NCBI GenBank assembly: GCA_018240025.1
Contig: JAFEGM010000007.1
Coordinates: forward strand, 101,047 to 165,046
Reading direction: 5' to 3'
DNA from: Verrucomicrobiota bacterium
Lineage (GTDB): Bacteria; Verrucomicrobiota; Verrucomicrobiia; Chthoniobacterales; SZAS-18
Length of the DNA: 64,000 bases
Below are positions 19,301 through 29,076 of this stretch, piece after piece. The translations under genes were made by a program, and so were the position numbers. How positions within the stretch are numbered: the stretch's first letter is position 1; each line of letters starts with the position of its first letter. The notes below the pieces were generated by a model. It saw only the letters and a list, made by a program, of their open reading frames with translations, did no database searches and was not told the DNA's origin.

Positions 19301-20418
19301 CGACCGTCGGACTGAGCCGTCAGGGGATCGTGGTAGGCGGCAGCTTCACCGCGCTGGCCGGCGGCCCCCAGCGCAATCTCGCCCGCCTGCTCGACGATGG
19401 CTTCGGCACGCTCGACGCCACGTTCATCGCTCCGACCGACGGCCCGGTGCTGGGCGTGGCCGCGCAGGCCGATGGCTCGCTGCTGGTGGCGGGCGGCTTC
19501 ACGCAGATCAACGGGGCTGCCCCCGCCGCGCTGGCGCGGGTCACCGCCACCGGCGCGACCGATGCCAGCTTCGATGCCGGCGTGCGCACCTTTTTCTCGC
19601 TGCCTCCCACCGTGCGCAGCGTGCATCTGCAGCCCGACGGCCGGGTGCTGGCCACCGGGCAATTCGGCTATCTCGGCGGCGAAGCGCGCGCCGGATTCGC
19701 CCGACTGGCCAACACGGCCGCGACCCGCACCCTGAGCGTGCCGTTCGTGGCCTTTACCCCGTTCGCCTACTGGACCGTGCGCTGGCAGTTCGGCGGGAGC
19801 GCACCGTTTCTGAGCGAGGCGCATTATTCCTGGTCTCAGCCGAGCCTGGCGTTCGGGTTGGGCCAGAGCGCGCGCACCGGACCGGACTTCGAGCTGACCG
19901 GGCCGCTCCCGCTCACCGGCGGCAGCGCGGGAGGTCATCCGATCACCTACACCGGCACGATCTTGGCCGGCGGGCGGGCCGGTGGCAGCAGCAGCGTCTG
20001 CGTGCGGCAGGAGCTGGCCTATCCGCCGGGCGGGCTGGCCGACTGGCGCCTGCTGCACTTCGGCACGACCACGCCGGCGGGCGACGCCGCCGATGAGGCC
20101 GATCCCGACGGCGACGGCTGTCCGAACCTGCTCGAGTTCGTGCTCGGCACGCCGCCCACCCTGGCCGGCAGTTCGCCCATGCCGGAGCCGGTGGTGCTCG
20201 CCGACGGCCTCGGCGGCCAGCGCCTGCATCTGCGCTTCGTCGAGCGCGCCGGACTGAGCGGAGTCTCCGTCGGCGCGGAGTGGTCGCCGGGGCTCGGCGC
20301 GGGCGCCGTCTGGACGCCGGTGCCCGATGCCGGTACGCCGCCGGGGCACGACTTCAGCGTACCGGTCGTGCCCGGAGGCCGCGGCTACCTGCGGCTGCGC
20401 GTCAGTCGAAGCCCGTGA
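16324..20418 (+). CDS. Large secreted Delta-60-repeat surface protein
   Basis: The protein has 1364 residues with a signal peptide (about 1-22, ten consecutive leucines). A first block of Delta-60 repeats covers about 30-375; each has the pattern 'ALxxQPDGRVLxGGxFxxxxGxxRxxLARLxxDGxxDxxF'. Two fibronectin-III-like domains (about 472-565 and 675-770) flank a cadherin-like domain (about 575-670). A second Delta-60 block covers about 775-1130. The tail contains '[22 protein letters not shown]' and ends in a beta domain typical of Verrucomicrobia. No barrel, LPXTG or PEP-CTERM anchor is seen. Its stop abuts the stop of the kinase gene exactly. Likely exported, with adhesion or binding function inferred only. 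Confidence 0.92.
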   Translation: MRKILLLLLLLLLPALPRATGQPGAADSFDPNADGNVYALAVQADGRVLLAGDFVTVGGVSRPAGVARVLPDGAVDPTFAPAIAGGTAQVFAVAALPDGRVLLAGSFHGVGPYPIHRLARLLPDGTPDPTFSAEPDSHVRAIVPLPDGRLVVLGSFTTLNGGATAREHVARLHADGSVDPTFNPPPNSGFSTLAVQPDGRVLLGGFGQVAGTPRSVVRLLADGSLDPTFAEPGADSVVLALLPQPDGRVVVAGQFTAIGGVSRAGLARLQADGTRDATFTALPGIGAILHALSLQANGSLLVGGDFVLLNSAPRLRLARVSASGGLEAGFDPASGAVIWGSVLQSDGRQVVAGAFQHELPPPTLIGGAERNRVARLRNDPANLAIEVPDTGTLVCRPGGSAPVASWLRFELSVDGGASWSVLGPAVRTADGWQLSGLSLPLTGRVRALGVVPVPHQGGVSSSLTVSTRSYQFAPAAEVVTLAPAGVGATSALLQASVDANGSATSVHFEYGRTTAYGSAVPAALSPNDSSSPLTIGALAAGLTPHVEYHCRVVAANSSGVSYGEDVTFIANATPAAPALSVASLEENNPPGQLIGLLGPTVDADGDPVTYTLVSGPGDTDNASFYLSGAELRAVGTFNYEFQPSCSVRVRASDGFANGTSEAALTVTIVNQVEPPLVTTLPATAVRHSSAALRAQLNPNSNFTSAQFEWGPTDSYGQSVPVFFFPADDNAVHALEVFVGGLTPGTTYHYRLTATNAEGAAVGADQTFTTRSTGPGDVELAFAPDIQGGEVLCVAVQPDGKIVLGGFFTHVNGVPRQNLARLLPDGSLDLAFDPAPDNVVQGLAVDLNALYVGGSFASIGGQARTGLARLGFGGSVDATFVPSLNGPVEGLALGRVDGFAPVEPVVWGGFTQASGLPRAGLARLGSDGAVATSLPDLAPDGPVYCVLVHPSGDLLIGGAFTALGGAARAGFAAISPTGMLRSGYSFAAPGALVTTVGLSRQGIVVGGSFTALAGGPQRNLARLLDDGFGTLDATFIAPTDGPVLGVAAQADGSLLVAGGFTQINGAAPAALARVTATGATDASFDAGVRTFFSLPPTVRSVHLQPDGRVLATGQFGYLGGEARAGFARLANTAATRTLSVPFVAFTPFAYWTVRWQFGGSAPFLSEAHYSWSQPSLAFGLGQSARTGPDFELTGPLPLTGGSAGGHPITYTGTILAGGRAGGSSSVCVRQELAYPPGGLADWRLLHFGTTTPAGDAADEADPDGDGCPNLLEFVLGTPPTLAGSSPMPEPVVLADGLGGQRLHLRFVERAGLSGVSVGAEWSPGLGAGAVWTPVPDAGTPPGHDFSVPVVPGGRGYLRLRVSRSP

Positions 20419-23400
20419 TCAAGGCAGCTGCAGCCGCACCTCCACACCCTGCCCGTCCGGCGCCGGCCCGGCCTCCAGCGGCCGGGCGTCCGGCCGCCAC
20501 TGCGCCAGTCGCTCGCGCACATTGGCCAAGCCGGTGCCGGTGGATTCCGTCGGCGCGGCCTGACCGGGCTCGACCCACGCGCCGCTGTTGCGGACGACGA
20601 TCTCGACGCCCCTCGGGCCGCGCAGCGCCCGCGCCTCCACCTGGATGAGCGCCGACTCCGGCGTGGTGACGCTGCCGTACTTGATCGCATTCTCCACCAG
20701 CGGCTGGAGCAGGAGCGCGGGCACCTCGAAGCCGCCCACGTCCTCGGCGCAGTCGAGCGTGACCTCCAGCCGGGCGCCGAAGCGGGCCCGCTCCAACGCC
20801 ACGTAGTCCGCCAAGGCCGCGAACTCCTCCCGCAGCGGCACCAGGGCGGCGGGCGTCTCCAGCGTGCGGCGGAAGTAGCCGGCGAGCTGTCCGAGCATGG
20901 TGCGCGCGTCCTCCGGCGACTCCCCCACCCGGGCCCGCACGGCGTTGAGGGCGTTGAACAGGAAGTGCGGATTCACCTGCGAGCGCAGCGCGCTCAGTTG
21001 GGCGTCGCGGGCCAGCGTCTCGGCGCGGAGCAGGCGCTCGCGATTCCGCTGGGCCAGCAGCAGTTCGCTCCGCTGCCGCGCCAGCCGCCAGCGCAGCAAC
21101 AGCGCAATACCGGCCGCCGCCAGGGCGACCCAGCCCGCGTAGGCCAAGGGCGTGCGATACCACGGCGGCAGGACGCTGAACTCGGTCAGCAACTCCGGCC
21201 CGGCCACGCCGAAGGCATCGGCCGCCTGCACGCGCAGCCGGTAGGCGCCTTCGCCCAGGTTGGTGAACTCGCGGCTGAACTCCTGCGTCCACGGCCCCCA
21301 GCCGCTTTCCAGTCCTTCCAGCCACCAGCGGAAACGCACGGCGGTGCCGCCGAGTTCCGGCGCGAAGGCGGTGGCGCCGACCGCGAAGCGCACGCGGTTC
21401 TTTGCATACTCGAGCCGTGCCGGCGGCACGACCCGTTCGGGCGCGCCGCCATGCAGCACGTCGCCGCCGGCCTCCCAACGCCGCAGAATGACCCGCGGGC
21501 CGGGCGCGGGCTCGCGCGGCTGGCTGGCATTGATCCGCAGCAGGCCCTCGGATCCGCCGATCCAGAGCGTGGTCTGATCCTCGCGCGTGATCTCCCAGCA
21601 TTCGAAGCGGGCATACGGCGCGAACTCCACCAAGCGTTCGGGTGCGGGCCGCACGCCGCCGATCGCCACCGGCCAGCGGAAGAGCCCGAACTTCCCGCCT
21701 TTCTCGCGGGCCAGGAAGTAGAAGTCCTGCGTGTCGTCGCCGGCCATGCCGAGGATCGGGTCGCGCGGGACGTCGGGCGCATCCCACGGCTCGAAGCGCT
21801 TGCCGCCACCCGCCAGACGGAAGAGCCCGGCGTCGGTCGCGACCGCGATCTGGCCATCGACCCGCGCAATCATCGTGGGCGTCGCGCCCGGCAGGCCTTC
21901 GCCTTCGCCGAAGATCTCCACCTGCGCGTCCGGCCGGTAGCCGTCCTGCAGGTCGGCCCGCCAGACGCCCCGATACGGCGTGCCGGCCCAGAGGCGTCCC
22001 TCCGGATCCTCCAGCAGCGACCAAACCTCGTCCTTCGTGCCGCTGAGCGGAGGCAATTCGCGCCAGGATCCGTTCGCTTCCCGCTGGAGCGCCGTCACGC
22101 CCTGCCGGAGTGCAATGTAGATCAGTCCTGGATGACGCCGCGAGCGGCGCGCAGTGTAGGCGTATTGCTGCGTCACCTGTCGGGCCACCGCGTCGGGCGC
22201 CGAGCCGAGGATCCAAACGCCGTCGGCCGTGCAGACCACGAGCTCCTCGCCCACCACCAGCACGCTCCAACATTCCTTGGCCACCCCCGGCACCGGCTCG
22301 AAGAGGGTGTCGTCGGTGGCCTTCTCCGCGCCGCGCAGCCGAACCAGCCCGAGGCTGGTGGCGGCATAGCGCCGGCCGGCGAAACGGACGCTGTCGTTGA
22401 CGATGCCACGCACGCCCTCGGCCTCGCCGAAAGCCCGCACCGGCAGCGAGGGTTCGATGCGCGCGAGACCGTTCTCGAGGGCCAGCCAGAGGCCATTGCG
22501 TCGATCCTCCAGCAGGCGCAGCACGGGCGAATCGGGCAGGCCCTGCGCCCGGCCGTAGCGGGCCTGCCAGCGGCCATCCGGATGCAGCACCGCCACACCG
22601 CCGCGCACCGTGCCGAGCACGAGCCGCCCGTTGCGCAGCTTCAAGCCGGTGTAGATGCGGTTCTCCCGCAGCCAGGCGTCGGGCTCGATGAGCCAAGGCG
22701 CGACGCCCTCGTCCGTCCAGCGCCAGAGCCCGGTCGATTCGGTGGCGAGCACGGTCGTGCCATCGAGGAGGGTCCAGGCGCCGCGCACCAGCGCCTTCTG
22801 CGCCAGCAGCGTGGTCGAGCCCGGCACCACGCTGGTTTCGCCCGGCACGCTGACGCAGACCAAGCCCTTCTCGGCGCTGAAGACGTAGAGCTTGCCGTCG
22901 CGCTCGACCCCGCCCCCGGTGGTCGATTCGATCTTCACCACCTGCATCGCGCCTTTCCGCCAGACGAAGACGCCGCTGGTCGTCTTGAACCAGATGGCGT
23001 TGTCGAGCGCGTGGACCGACCAGACATCGCCGAAGCCGCGGTCGGCCTTGGGAATGTGGTCGAGCAGCGAGCGAAAGACGCGCGTGCCGGACTCATCGGA
23101 CTCGAGCACGCCCAGATCGTCCTGGGCGCCGACGTAGCAGCGGCCGTCCTGAGCGAAGACGAGCGAGCGCACGGCCGAGCCGTTCGGCATCGGCAGCAAG
23201 CGCCAGTCGGCGCCGTCGAATTCGAGCAGGCCCTGGTTGTTGCCCGCCCAGATCAGTCCGTCGGGCCCTTCCGCCAGCGCCCAGTTGCTGGACGAGCCGC
23301 GGTAGTCGAAGCGCGAAAAGAGCCGGGTCAGCGGACGGCCGCCTTCCTGCCATTCCTCGGCGGAGCGGACGGTGGCGACGGCGAAGAACAGACTGACGAG

Positions 23401-23421
23401 GAGGAACGCGAGCGCAGGCAT
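20419..23421 (-). CDS. Propeller-type LytS sensor histidine kinase
   Basis: ATG 23421 is chosen because it begins the signal/anchor segment (MPALAFLLVSLFFAVATVRS); the frame is open further upstream. The 1000-residue product has about 670 residues of two-component-regulator propeller repeats ('WALAEGPDGLIWAGNNQGLLEFDG' type). A Y_Y_Y-like beta domain (about 695-755) and a membrane helix (about 762-782) follow. The His-kinase domain has 'QVNPHFLFNALNAVRARV' with His near residue 819. The catalytic domain has N-box 'LLLQPLVENAIKYGS' near 908 and G-box 'GTGLANVRERL' near 962. All catalytic motifs look intact. It should sense a periplasmic signal and phosphorylate the LytTR regulator at 15466-16191. 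Confidence 0.94.
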   Translation of the reverse strand: MPALAFLLVSLFFAVATVRSAEEWQEGGRPLTRLFSRFDYRGSSSNWALAEGPDGLIWAGNNQGLLEFDGADWRLLPMPNGSAVRSLVFAQDGRCYVGAQDDLGVLESDESGTRVFRSLLDHIPKADRGFGDVWSVHALDNAIWFKTTSGVFVWRKGAMQVVKIESTTGGGVERDGKLYVFSAEKGLVCVSVPGETSVVPGSTTLLAQKALVRGAWTLLDGTTVLATESTGLWRWTDEGVAPWLIEPDAWLRENRIYTGLKLRNGRLVLGTVRGGVAVLHPDGRWQARYGRAQGLPDSPVLRLLEDRRNGLWLALENGLARIEPSLPVRAFGEAEGVRGIVNDSVRFAGRRYAATSLGLVRLRGAEKATDDTLFEPVPGVAKECWSVLVVGEELVVCTADGVWILGSAPDAVARQVTQQYAYTARRSRRHPGLIYIALRQGVTALQREANGSWRELPPLSGTKDEVWSLLEDPEGRLWAGTPYRGVWRADLQDGYRPDAQVEIFGEGEGLPGATPTMIARVDGQIAVATDAGLFRLAGGGKRFEPWDAPDVPRDPILGMAGDDTQDFYFLAREKGGKFGLFRWPVAIGGVRPAPERLVEFAPYARFECWEITREDQTTLWIGGSEGLLRINASQPREPAPGPRVILRRWEAGGDVLHGGAPERVVPPARLEYAKNRVRFAVGATAFAPELGGTAVRFRWWLEGLESGWGPWTQEFSREFTNLGEGAYRLRVQAADAFGVAGPELLTEFSVLPPWYRTPLAYAGWVALAAAGIALLLRWRLARQRSELLLAQRNRERLLRAETLARDAQLSALRSQVNPHFLFNALNAVRARVGESPEDARTMLGQLAGYFRRTLETPAALVPLREEFAALADYVALERARFGARLEVTLDCAEDVGGFEVPALLLQPLVENAIKYGSVTTPESALIQVEARALRGPRGVEIVVRNSGAWVEPGQAAPTESTGTGLANVRERLAQWRPDARPLEAGPAPDGQGVEVRLQLP

Positions 23422-23501
23422 GACGGACCCGTCGAACCGAGCGCGGACGCCCGCAGCGGCAAGCGGAATCCCGTGGCTCGGCCCACCGCGACTTCGGGCA
23501 G

Positions 23502-24590
23502 TCAGGGCGTGCCGAGGAACTTGCTGGACGCGCTGACGGTCCCGGTGCCGGAGACCGAGCAGCTGACCGCGACCCCGGCCGAAATCGCCGTGCCGCCGTC
23601 GCGCTTCCCCCGGCAATTCGTGGCGGTGCCGTTGGCCGAAAGGCCGCTGCTCCCGGTGTTGCTGGTGCCCTGGCAGCTCTGGGCGCAGGGGCTCAAGAGC
23701 CCGATGCCGCTGTCGCTTTCGCCGCTGCAGTTAGTCGCGACCTCGAGCGCGGAAAGCCCGATCCCGCTGGTGCTCTCCCCGCGGCAGTTCAGCACATTCG
23801 TGCCCGAAAGGCCTACGTTGGTGGTACTGCGCCCGAAGCTGTTGCTGACCGTAATGCCGCCATTGATGCCCCGGCCGGCCACGGCCAGACCGACGCATTG
23901 GTCGACGATCCCGAAGGCCGCGATGCCATCCGCCCCGGTCGCAGCACCTACGCTCTGGGCAGTGCTACGGGTGACGTTCACGGCCAGGATGCCGTCGCCT
24001 CCCGCCGACTCGACGACGCAGTCGCGGACCGCACCGGCACGAATACCGATGCTGCCAGCTACTCCGACCACACATCGCTCGACGAATCCGCGCGGGTCTG
24101 TGCTGGTAAGGCTCAGATCGATGCCGGCGTTCGCGACGCCGTGAACCTGCAGATCCTCGATCCGGATGTTGGAATTGGCCACACTGTTGGCATCTACTCC
24201 CGTGTTGAATCCGGCTCCGGAGAAGACGCCAGCCGACAGCGTCGTCCCGCCGCGAATGTGTCCGTTGCGCACGGTCACGGACTTCCGCCCCCCCGAGACG
24301 GCGATGCCGACGCCGCTGATGGATGCTGAGGTGGAAGAAATCGTGAAGCCGTTGAGGTCGAGCGTGACGTTGTCGGCGGCGATCGTGATGGCCGTGCCTG
24401 TCGCGACGATGATGTTCCCCGTCAGGTAATACGACCCGGAGGCGCTGATCGTCGTGGCCCCGGAGACAGGCGTGCGCGCCTCCACCTGGTCGAGCGATTT
24501 CATGGTCGGCGCCGGCGCGCCGGGCGGCGTCAGCGGGCCTTGGGCGAGCAGCGCGGTCGGAATCAGGAGCAAATAAAGACAGCGATTCAT
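23502..24590 (-). CDS. Secreted right-handed beta-helix protein
   Basis: The protein has 362 residues. A signal peptide covers about 1-16 (MNRCLYLLLIPTALLA). A conserved head, 'PLTPPGAPAPTMKSLDQVEART', leads into 'ISASGSYYLTGNIIVATGTAITIAADNVTLDLNGFTI'. About 250 residues of parallel beta-helix coils follow, with repeated 'GIAVSGGRKSVTVRNGHIRGG' and C-rich 'NCRGES..GIGLSA' turns. Pectate-lyase-like catalytic residues are not evident. The head is shared with secreted proteins in Opitutaceae and relatives, but the function is unknown. It lies 80 bp upstream of the LytS kinase on the same strand and could be in its transcript. Confidence 0.86.
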   Translation of the reverse strand: MNRCLYLLLIPTALLAQGPLTPPGAPAPTMKSLDQVEARTPVSGATTISASGSYYLTGNIIVATGTAITIAADNVTLDLNGFTISSTSASISGVGIAVSGGRKSVTVRNGHIRGGTTLSAGVFSGAGFNTGVDANSVANSNIRIEDLQVHGVANAGIDLSLTSTDPRGFVERCVVGVAGSIGIRAGAVRDCVVESAGGDGILAVNVTRSTAQSVGAATGADGIAAFGIVDQCVGLAVAGRGINGGITVSNSFGRSTTNVGLSGTNVLNCRGESTSGIGLSALEVATNCSGESDSGIGLLSPCAQSCQGTSNTGSSGLSANGTATNCRGKRDGGTAISAGVAVSCSVSGTGTVSASSKFLGTP

Positions 24591-24746
24591 GGGCCCCTTC
24601 TACCAAGTCGAGCCCGGGTCGAGAATACGACATTTGGGGGAAGCGGCGTCCCCTGAAGTCGGTTTCGGCCCGGATGTAGGTTCTCGCCCTACGTATTTCC
24701 CGCAATGGGAACCCGGCATCGATGAGGGCATCCTCTTTCTCCAAAC

Positions 24747-27203
24747 ATGCCTTCGCCAGCTGCCGCTTCCGCGCCCCCTGCGGACCAGGAACACGAAGCG
24801 CAGCGGGTCGCAGCGCTGCGGGCCTATGCCATTCTCGACACTCCGCCGGAGCCGGCCCTCGACGAGCTGACGCGTCTGGCCGCGCAGATCTGCCGCGCGC
24901 CGATGGCCACCATCTCGCTCCTGGACGAGCGCCGCCTGTGGGTGAAAGCGAGCTTCCAGCTCGCCTGCACCGAGGTGCCGCGCGCGGGAACGTTTTGCGA
25001 CCACGCCATCCGGGGCAGGGCTCCTCTTATCGTGCCCGATGCCGCGCTCGACCCGCGGTTTGTCGATTCGCCGCTCGTGCAGGCGAATCCGAGTGTGCGT
25101 TTCTACGCCGGCACCCCGCTGCGGAGTCGCGATGGGTTCGCTCTCGGCACGCTCTGCGTGATGGACCTGGTGCCCCGCCAGCTCGACGAGGAGCAGCGCG
25201 ACGCGCTCGAGGTCCTGGCCCGACAGGTCATGCAGTTGCTGGAGCTGCGCCGCCAGAAGCGCGAAGCGGCCGCCAGCGAAGCGCGGCTGCGCGTCGTGAC
25301 CGACAATGCCCGCATCGGCCTGGTGATCGTCAATCGGGAGCGACGCTACGTGTATGCGAATCCGACCTACAGCCAGATCCTGAATCTGCCGGCCGGTCCG
25401 CTGGAGGGACGCTACATCCGCGACATGTTGCCGGATCTCTACGACGACCAGATCAGCCCGCGTCTCGAGCGGGCCTTCGCCGGCGAGCGGGTCAGCTACG
25501 AACTGCAACGGCACCAGCCGGAAAATGGCTATTATATGGTCAACTACGAGCCCACGCTCGTGGAGGGACGCTGGGAGTTCGTCGTGGTGGTCATCGCCGA
25601 CATCACTGAACGCCGGAAGATGGAGCTGCGCCTGCGCGATCAGGAGGAAATGCTCGACGTGACCGCGCGGATCGCCGACGTCGGCGGCTGGGAGTTCGAT
25701 CCAAAGACCGGGGAAGGCACCTGGACCGCGCAGGTCGCCCGCATCCACGAACTGCCGCCGGACGAGCCGACCAACGTGGCTCGCGGGCTGAGCTTCTATT
25801 TGCCGGGCTCGCGCGAGCGCATCGCCGCCGCCGTCGAACGGGCCTCCGCCACCGGCGAGCCCTACGACCTCGAGTTGGAGATCCAGACCGCGGCCGGACG
25901 TCATCGCTGGGTGCGGACCATCGCCCACCCCATCGTGCAGGACGGCCGCGTGGTGCGGGTGCGCGGGTCGATTCAGGACATCACCAAACGCAAGCACGAC
26001 GAGGCGGAGCTGACGGAAACGATGCGGTTCGCGCAGGCCACGATCGATGCCCTGTCAGCCCACATCTGCGTGCTCGACGAGCACGGCGCCATCCTCGCGA
26101 CCAATCGCGCCTGGCAGCAGTTCGGGGAGGAGAAGCCCTCCGCCTGGGGCGCCGGGACGCAGGGCAACTACCTGGCGGTCTGCGACGCCGCTGCCATCAC
26201 GGGCTGCGCGGAGGCGGCCGATTTCGCCAAGGGGATCCGGGCGGTCATCGCGGGTTCGATCAGTGACTACCAACGAGAGTATCCGTGCCACACGCAGCAC
26301 GAACATCGCTGGTTCATCGGCCGGGTGACCCGCTTCGCCGGCGACGGCCCGTTGCGGGTGGTGGTGGCCCACGAGGACGTCACCGAGCGCAAGAAGACCG
26401 AGACCACCGCGACGCGGCTGGCGGCCATCGTGCGCTCGTCGGAGGACGCGATCATCGGCCTCGACCTGGACGGCACGATCACGAACTGGAATCGCGGGGC
26501 GGAGCGGCTCTTCGGATTCAAGGAAGCCGAGGTGTTGGGGAAGCATCTTCGCCAGCTTGTGCCCGCCGAGTTCCAGCCTGGTGAGGAGGACGTACTCCTC
26601 CGCATGCAGCGGGGCGAAAAGGTGGCGCACTACGAGAGCCAGCGGCTGACGCGTGATGGGCAGGAAGTGCCCGTGTCGATCACCTGGTCGCCGATTCGAG
26701 ACGCCTCGGGCCGCCGGATCGGCATCTCGAAGATTCTGCGCGATCTCAGCCGCGAACGGCGCGCGGAGGAGGCGCTCCTCGCCAGCGGCGAGCTGCTTCG
26801 GCATATCGTCAACAGCGTCCCCTCGCTCGTCTTCGCCAACGACCGCGAACATCGCTACACGCTGGTCAATGAAGCCTGCGCGCGCTTCCTCGGCCGCCCG
26901 GTGGACGAAATCGTCGGTCGCCTGCCGGTCGAGGTGCTGCCGGCAGACGGCCGAGGTGATGTCCGAAAACGAGGAGATCATGCGCTCCGGCGTGGGCCTC
27001 GAGTCCGAGCGCATCGCGCTCGGCCGCGTGGTGCTGAGCTCGCGGGCACCCCTGCGCGATGCGGCGGGCCAGGTCACGGGCCTCTGCGGAGTCGCCACCG
27101 ATATCACCGAACGCGCGCAGGCCGAGGAGGCGCAGCGGGCCAGCGATCTGCGCTACCGCGCGCTGTTCGAGCACGCGCCCGACGGCATCCTGATCGCCGA
27201 TGA
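24747..27203 (+). CDS. GAF/multi-PAS hybrid kinase, 5' part, frameshifted
   Basis: This frame starts at ATG 24747 and encodes a real protein to about residue 735, near position 26950. Beyond that it is out-of-phase reading. Domains: GAF (about 30-165, 'LDELTRLAAQICRAPMATIS'), then five PAS domains starting near 180, 298, 425, 555 and 680, each closing with a DITERR/DITKRK/DVTERK/DLSRER-type linker. The remaining PAS, HisKA, ATPase and receiver domains continue one base later in the 3' fragment. Both halves keep strong family similarity, so together they look like one gene of about 1420 residues broken by a recent frameshift or a sequencing error. There is no membrane helix; it should be a cytoplasmic sensor. 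Confidence 0.75.
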   Translation: MPSPAAASAPPADQEHEAQRVAALRAYAILDTPPEPALDELTRLAAQICRAPMATISLLDERRLWVKASFQLACTEVPRAGTFCDHAIRGRAPLIVPDAALDPRFVDSPLVQANPSVRFYAGTPLRSRDGFALGTLCVMDLVPRQLDEEQRDALEVLARQVMQLLELRRQKREAAASEARLRVVTDNARIGLVIVNRERRYVYANPTYSQILNLPAGPLEGRYIRDMLPDLYDDQISPRLERAFAGERVSYELQRHQPENGYYMVNYEPTLVEGRWEFVVVVIADITERRKMELRLRDQEEMLDVTARIADVGGWEFDPKTGEGTWTAQVARIHELPPDEPTNVARGLSFYLPGSRERIAAAVERASATGEPYDLELEIQTAAGRHRWVRTIAHPIVQDGRVVRVRGSIQDITKRKHDEAELTETMRFAQATIDALSAHICVLDEHGAILATNRAWQQFGEEKPSAWGAGTQGNYLAVCDAAAITGCAEAADFAKGIRAVIAGSISDYQREYPCHTQHEHRWFIGRVTRFAGDGPLRVVVAHEDVTERKKTETTATRLAAIVRSSEDAIIGLDLDGTITNWNRGAERLFGFKEAEVLGKHLRQLVPAEFQPGEEDVLLRMQRGEKVAHYESQRLTRDGQEVPVSITWSPIRDASGRRIGISKILRDLSRERRAEEALLASGELLRHIVNSVPSLVFANDREHRYTLVNEACARFLGRPVDEIVGRLPVEVLPADGRGDVRKRGDHALRRGPRVRAHRARPRGAELAGTPARCGGPGHGPLRSRHRYHRTRAGRGGAAGQRSALPRAVRARARRHPDRR

Positions 27204-29013
27204 GAACGGCCAGTACATCGACGCCAACGCGAACGCGCTCAGCCTCCTCGGCTACCGGCGGAACGAGTTGCTGGGGCTCCAGCTCCTCAATCTGCTCGAT
27301 CCGAGCGACACCGAACTGGCGCGGCCGAGCCCGGGACAACCTTCTCGGGCGGCCAATCTGCGGCGGGAATGGCGCCTGCGCCGCCGCGACGGCACGACCT
27401 TTCCCGCCGAGGTCACGGCCTCGGCCATGCCGGACGGCAAGCTGCTCGTCATGCTGCGCGACATCACCGAGCGCAAGCGGGCGGAGGCGCGCTTCCGGCG
27501 CCTGGTGGATTCCGATGCCCACGGAGTCATGTTCTGGAACCAGCAAGGCATGGTGTCCGGTGGCAACGACGCCTTCGTGCGGATCAGCGGCTGCTGCCGC
27601 CGGGCCCTCGAGCGGGGCGAGGTACAGATCCCACAGCTGCTCGAACCCGGAGGTGAGGAAGCCACTCGCCTGGACTTCGCGCAGCTCGAGGGTACCGCTC
27701 CGCAGGAACGCGAGCTGGTTCGCGCCGATGGGACACGTATTCCGGTGCTGGTGGGCGCGACGCCCTTCGAGGACAACCCCGCGGAAGGCGTCTGCTTCCT
27801 CATCGACCTTTCGGAATCCAAGCGTCTCGAACAGCAGTTCCTGCGCTCGCAGCGCCCGGAGAGCATCGGCACGCTGGCCGGGGGCATCGCCCACGATCTG
27901 AACAACGCGCTCGGGCCCATCCAGATGGCGCTCGACCTCATCGAGCCGATGGTGGGGACCTCCGCCGGCAAATCGCTCGTGGCGACCGTCCGCGCGGGCG
28001 CGCAGCGCGGCGCCGACATGGTCCGGCAGCTCCTCACCTTCGCCCGCGGCGGCATGGAAGGAAAGCGCGTGGCGGTCCAGCTGCGGCATCTGGTCGCGGA
28101 GGTGGCCAAGATCGCGAACGACACCTTCCTCAAGCACATCAGCGTGCGGACGATGCTGCCCCGCAACCTCCCGACGGTGGCGGGCGATCCCACGCAGCTG
28201 CATCAACTCCTGCTCAATCTTTGCGTCAATGCGCGCGACGCCATGCCGGATGGCGGCACCCTGACGCTGAGCGCCGAAAGCGTTGACCTCGACCAGGCCC
28301 ACGCGACCTCGCTCGGCGAACCGGAGGCCAAGCCCGGGAGATATCTTTGCGTTTCCGTCAAGGATACCGGCACTGGCATGACGCCGGCCATCCTGGAGAA
28401 GATCTTCGATCCCTTCTTCACCACCAAGGAACCGGGCAAGGGCACCGGCCTCGGGCTCTCCACCTCGCTGGCCATCGTGAAGAGCCACGGCGGATTCCTG
28501 CGGGTGACGAGCGAACCGGAACGCGGCTCGCGCTTCGATATCTACCTTCCGGCCGAGACGACGCCCGCCGCGGAAGCGGGCTCCGACGGCCCGGCCAGTC
28601 CGCCCCGCGGCGCGGGTCAGCTCATCCTGGTGGTCGACGACGAAGCCTCCATTCGGCAGATCACGCAGCAGGCGCTCGAATTCTACGGTTACCGCGTGAA
28701 GCTGGCCTCCGATGGCGCAGAGGCCGTCGCCGCGGTCGCCCAGCCGGGGTCGGACATCAAGCTCATGCTGACGGACATGATGATGCCGATCATGGACGGC
28801 CCCAGCTGCATTCGGGTGATCCGCCGCCTGCGCCCGGAACTGCCGATCATCGCCGCCAGCGGGCTGGCGGCCAACGCGCAGGCCCCGCAGCAGCTGGCCG
28901 ACTTGGGAGTCACCAGCTTCCTCGTGAAGCCCTACTCTTCCGAAGCCATGCTGACGGAGATCGCGCGGGTGTTGCAGTTGAAGAAGTCCGGGGCGGGTCC
29001 GGCCGCGCCCTAG
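26959..29013 (+). CDS. Hybrid histidine kinase, 3' part of the frameshifted gene
   Basis: The reading frame is shifted by +1 relative to the 5' part. If started independently, ATG 26959 (MSENEEIMRSG) would give 684 residues, but the sequence there is the middle of a PAS domain. Domains: end of the fifth PAS, two more PAS domains (near residues 65-175 and 180-290), and a HisKA with 'IGTLAGGIAHDLNNALGPI'. The ATPase has N-box 'LLLNLCVNARDAM' and G-boxes 'DTGTGM' and 'GTGLGLSTS'. A C-terminal receiver has acidic 'VVDDE', 'LMLTDMMMP' and 'FLVKPYS'. All catalytic residues are intact, so the kinase half could function if expressed. Confidence 0.8.
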   Translation: MSENEEIMRSGVGLESERIALGRVVLSSRAPLRDAAGQVTGLCGVATDITERAQAEEAQRASDLRYRALFEHAPDGILIADENGQYIDANANALSLLGYRRNELLGLQLLNLLDPSDTELARPSPGQPSRAANLRREWRLRRRDGTTFPAEVTASAMPDGKLLVMLRDITERKRAEARFRRLVDSDAHGVMFWNQQGMVSGGNDAFVRISGCCRRALERGEVQIPQLLEPGGEEATRLDFAQLEGTAPQERELVRADGTRIPVLVGATPFEDNPAEGVCFLIDLSESKRLEQQFLRSQRPESIGTLAGGIAHDLNNALGPIQMALDLIEPMVGTSAGKSLVATVRAGAQRGADMVRQLLTFARGGMEGKRVAVQLRHLVAEVAKIANDTFLKHISVRTMLPRNLPTVAGDPTQLHQLLLNLCVNARDAMPDGGTLTLSAESVDLDQAHATSLGEPEAKPGRYLCVSVKDTGTGMTPAILEKIFDPFFTTKEPGKGTGLGLSTSLAIVKSHGGFLRVTSEPERGSRFDIYLPAETTPAAEAGSDGPASPPRGAGQLILVVDDEASIRQITQQALEFYGYRVKLASDGAEAVAAVAQPGSDIKLMLTDMMMPIMDGPSCIRVIRRLRPELPIIAASGLAANAQAPQQLADLGVTSFLVKPYSSEAMLTEIARVLQLKKSGAGPAAP

Positions 29014-29076
29014 TGGCATCTACGTAGTTCCCACATCGGGCAGCTGACTCGGAATCGGGGCAGATTGTTCTGGAGT

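Noticed and set aside
26930..26965. Programmed ribosomal frameshift in the hybrid kinase
   Set aside because: No slippery heptamer, stop-codon pause or downstream structure was found; a simple indel explains it better.
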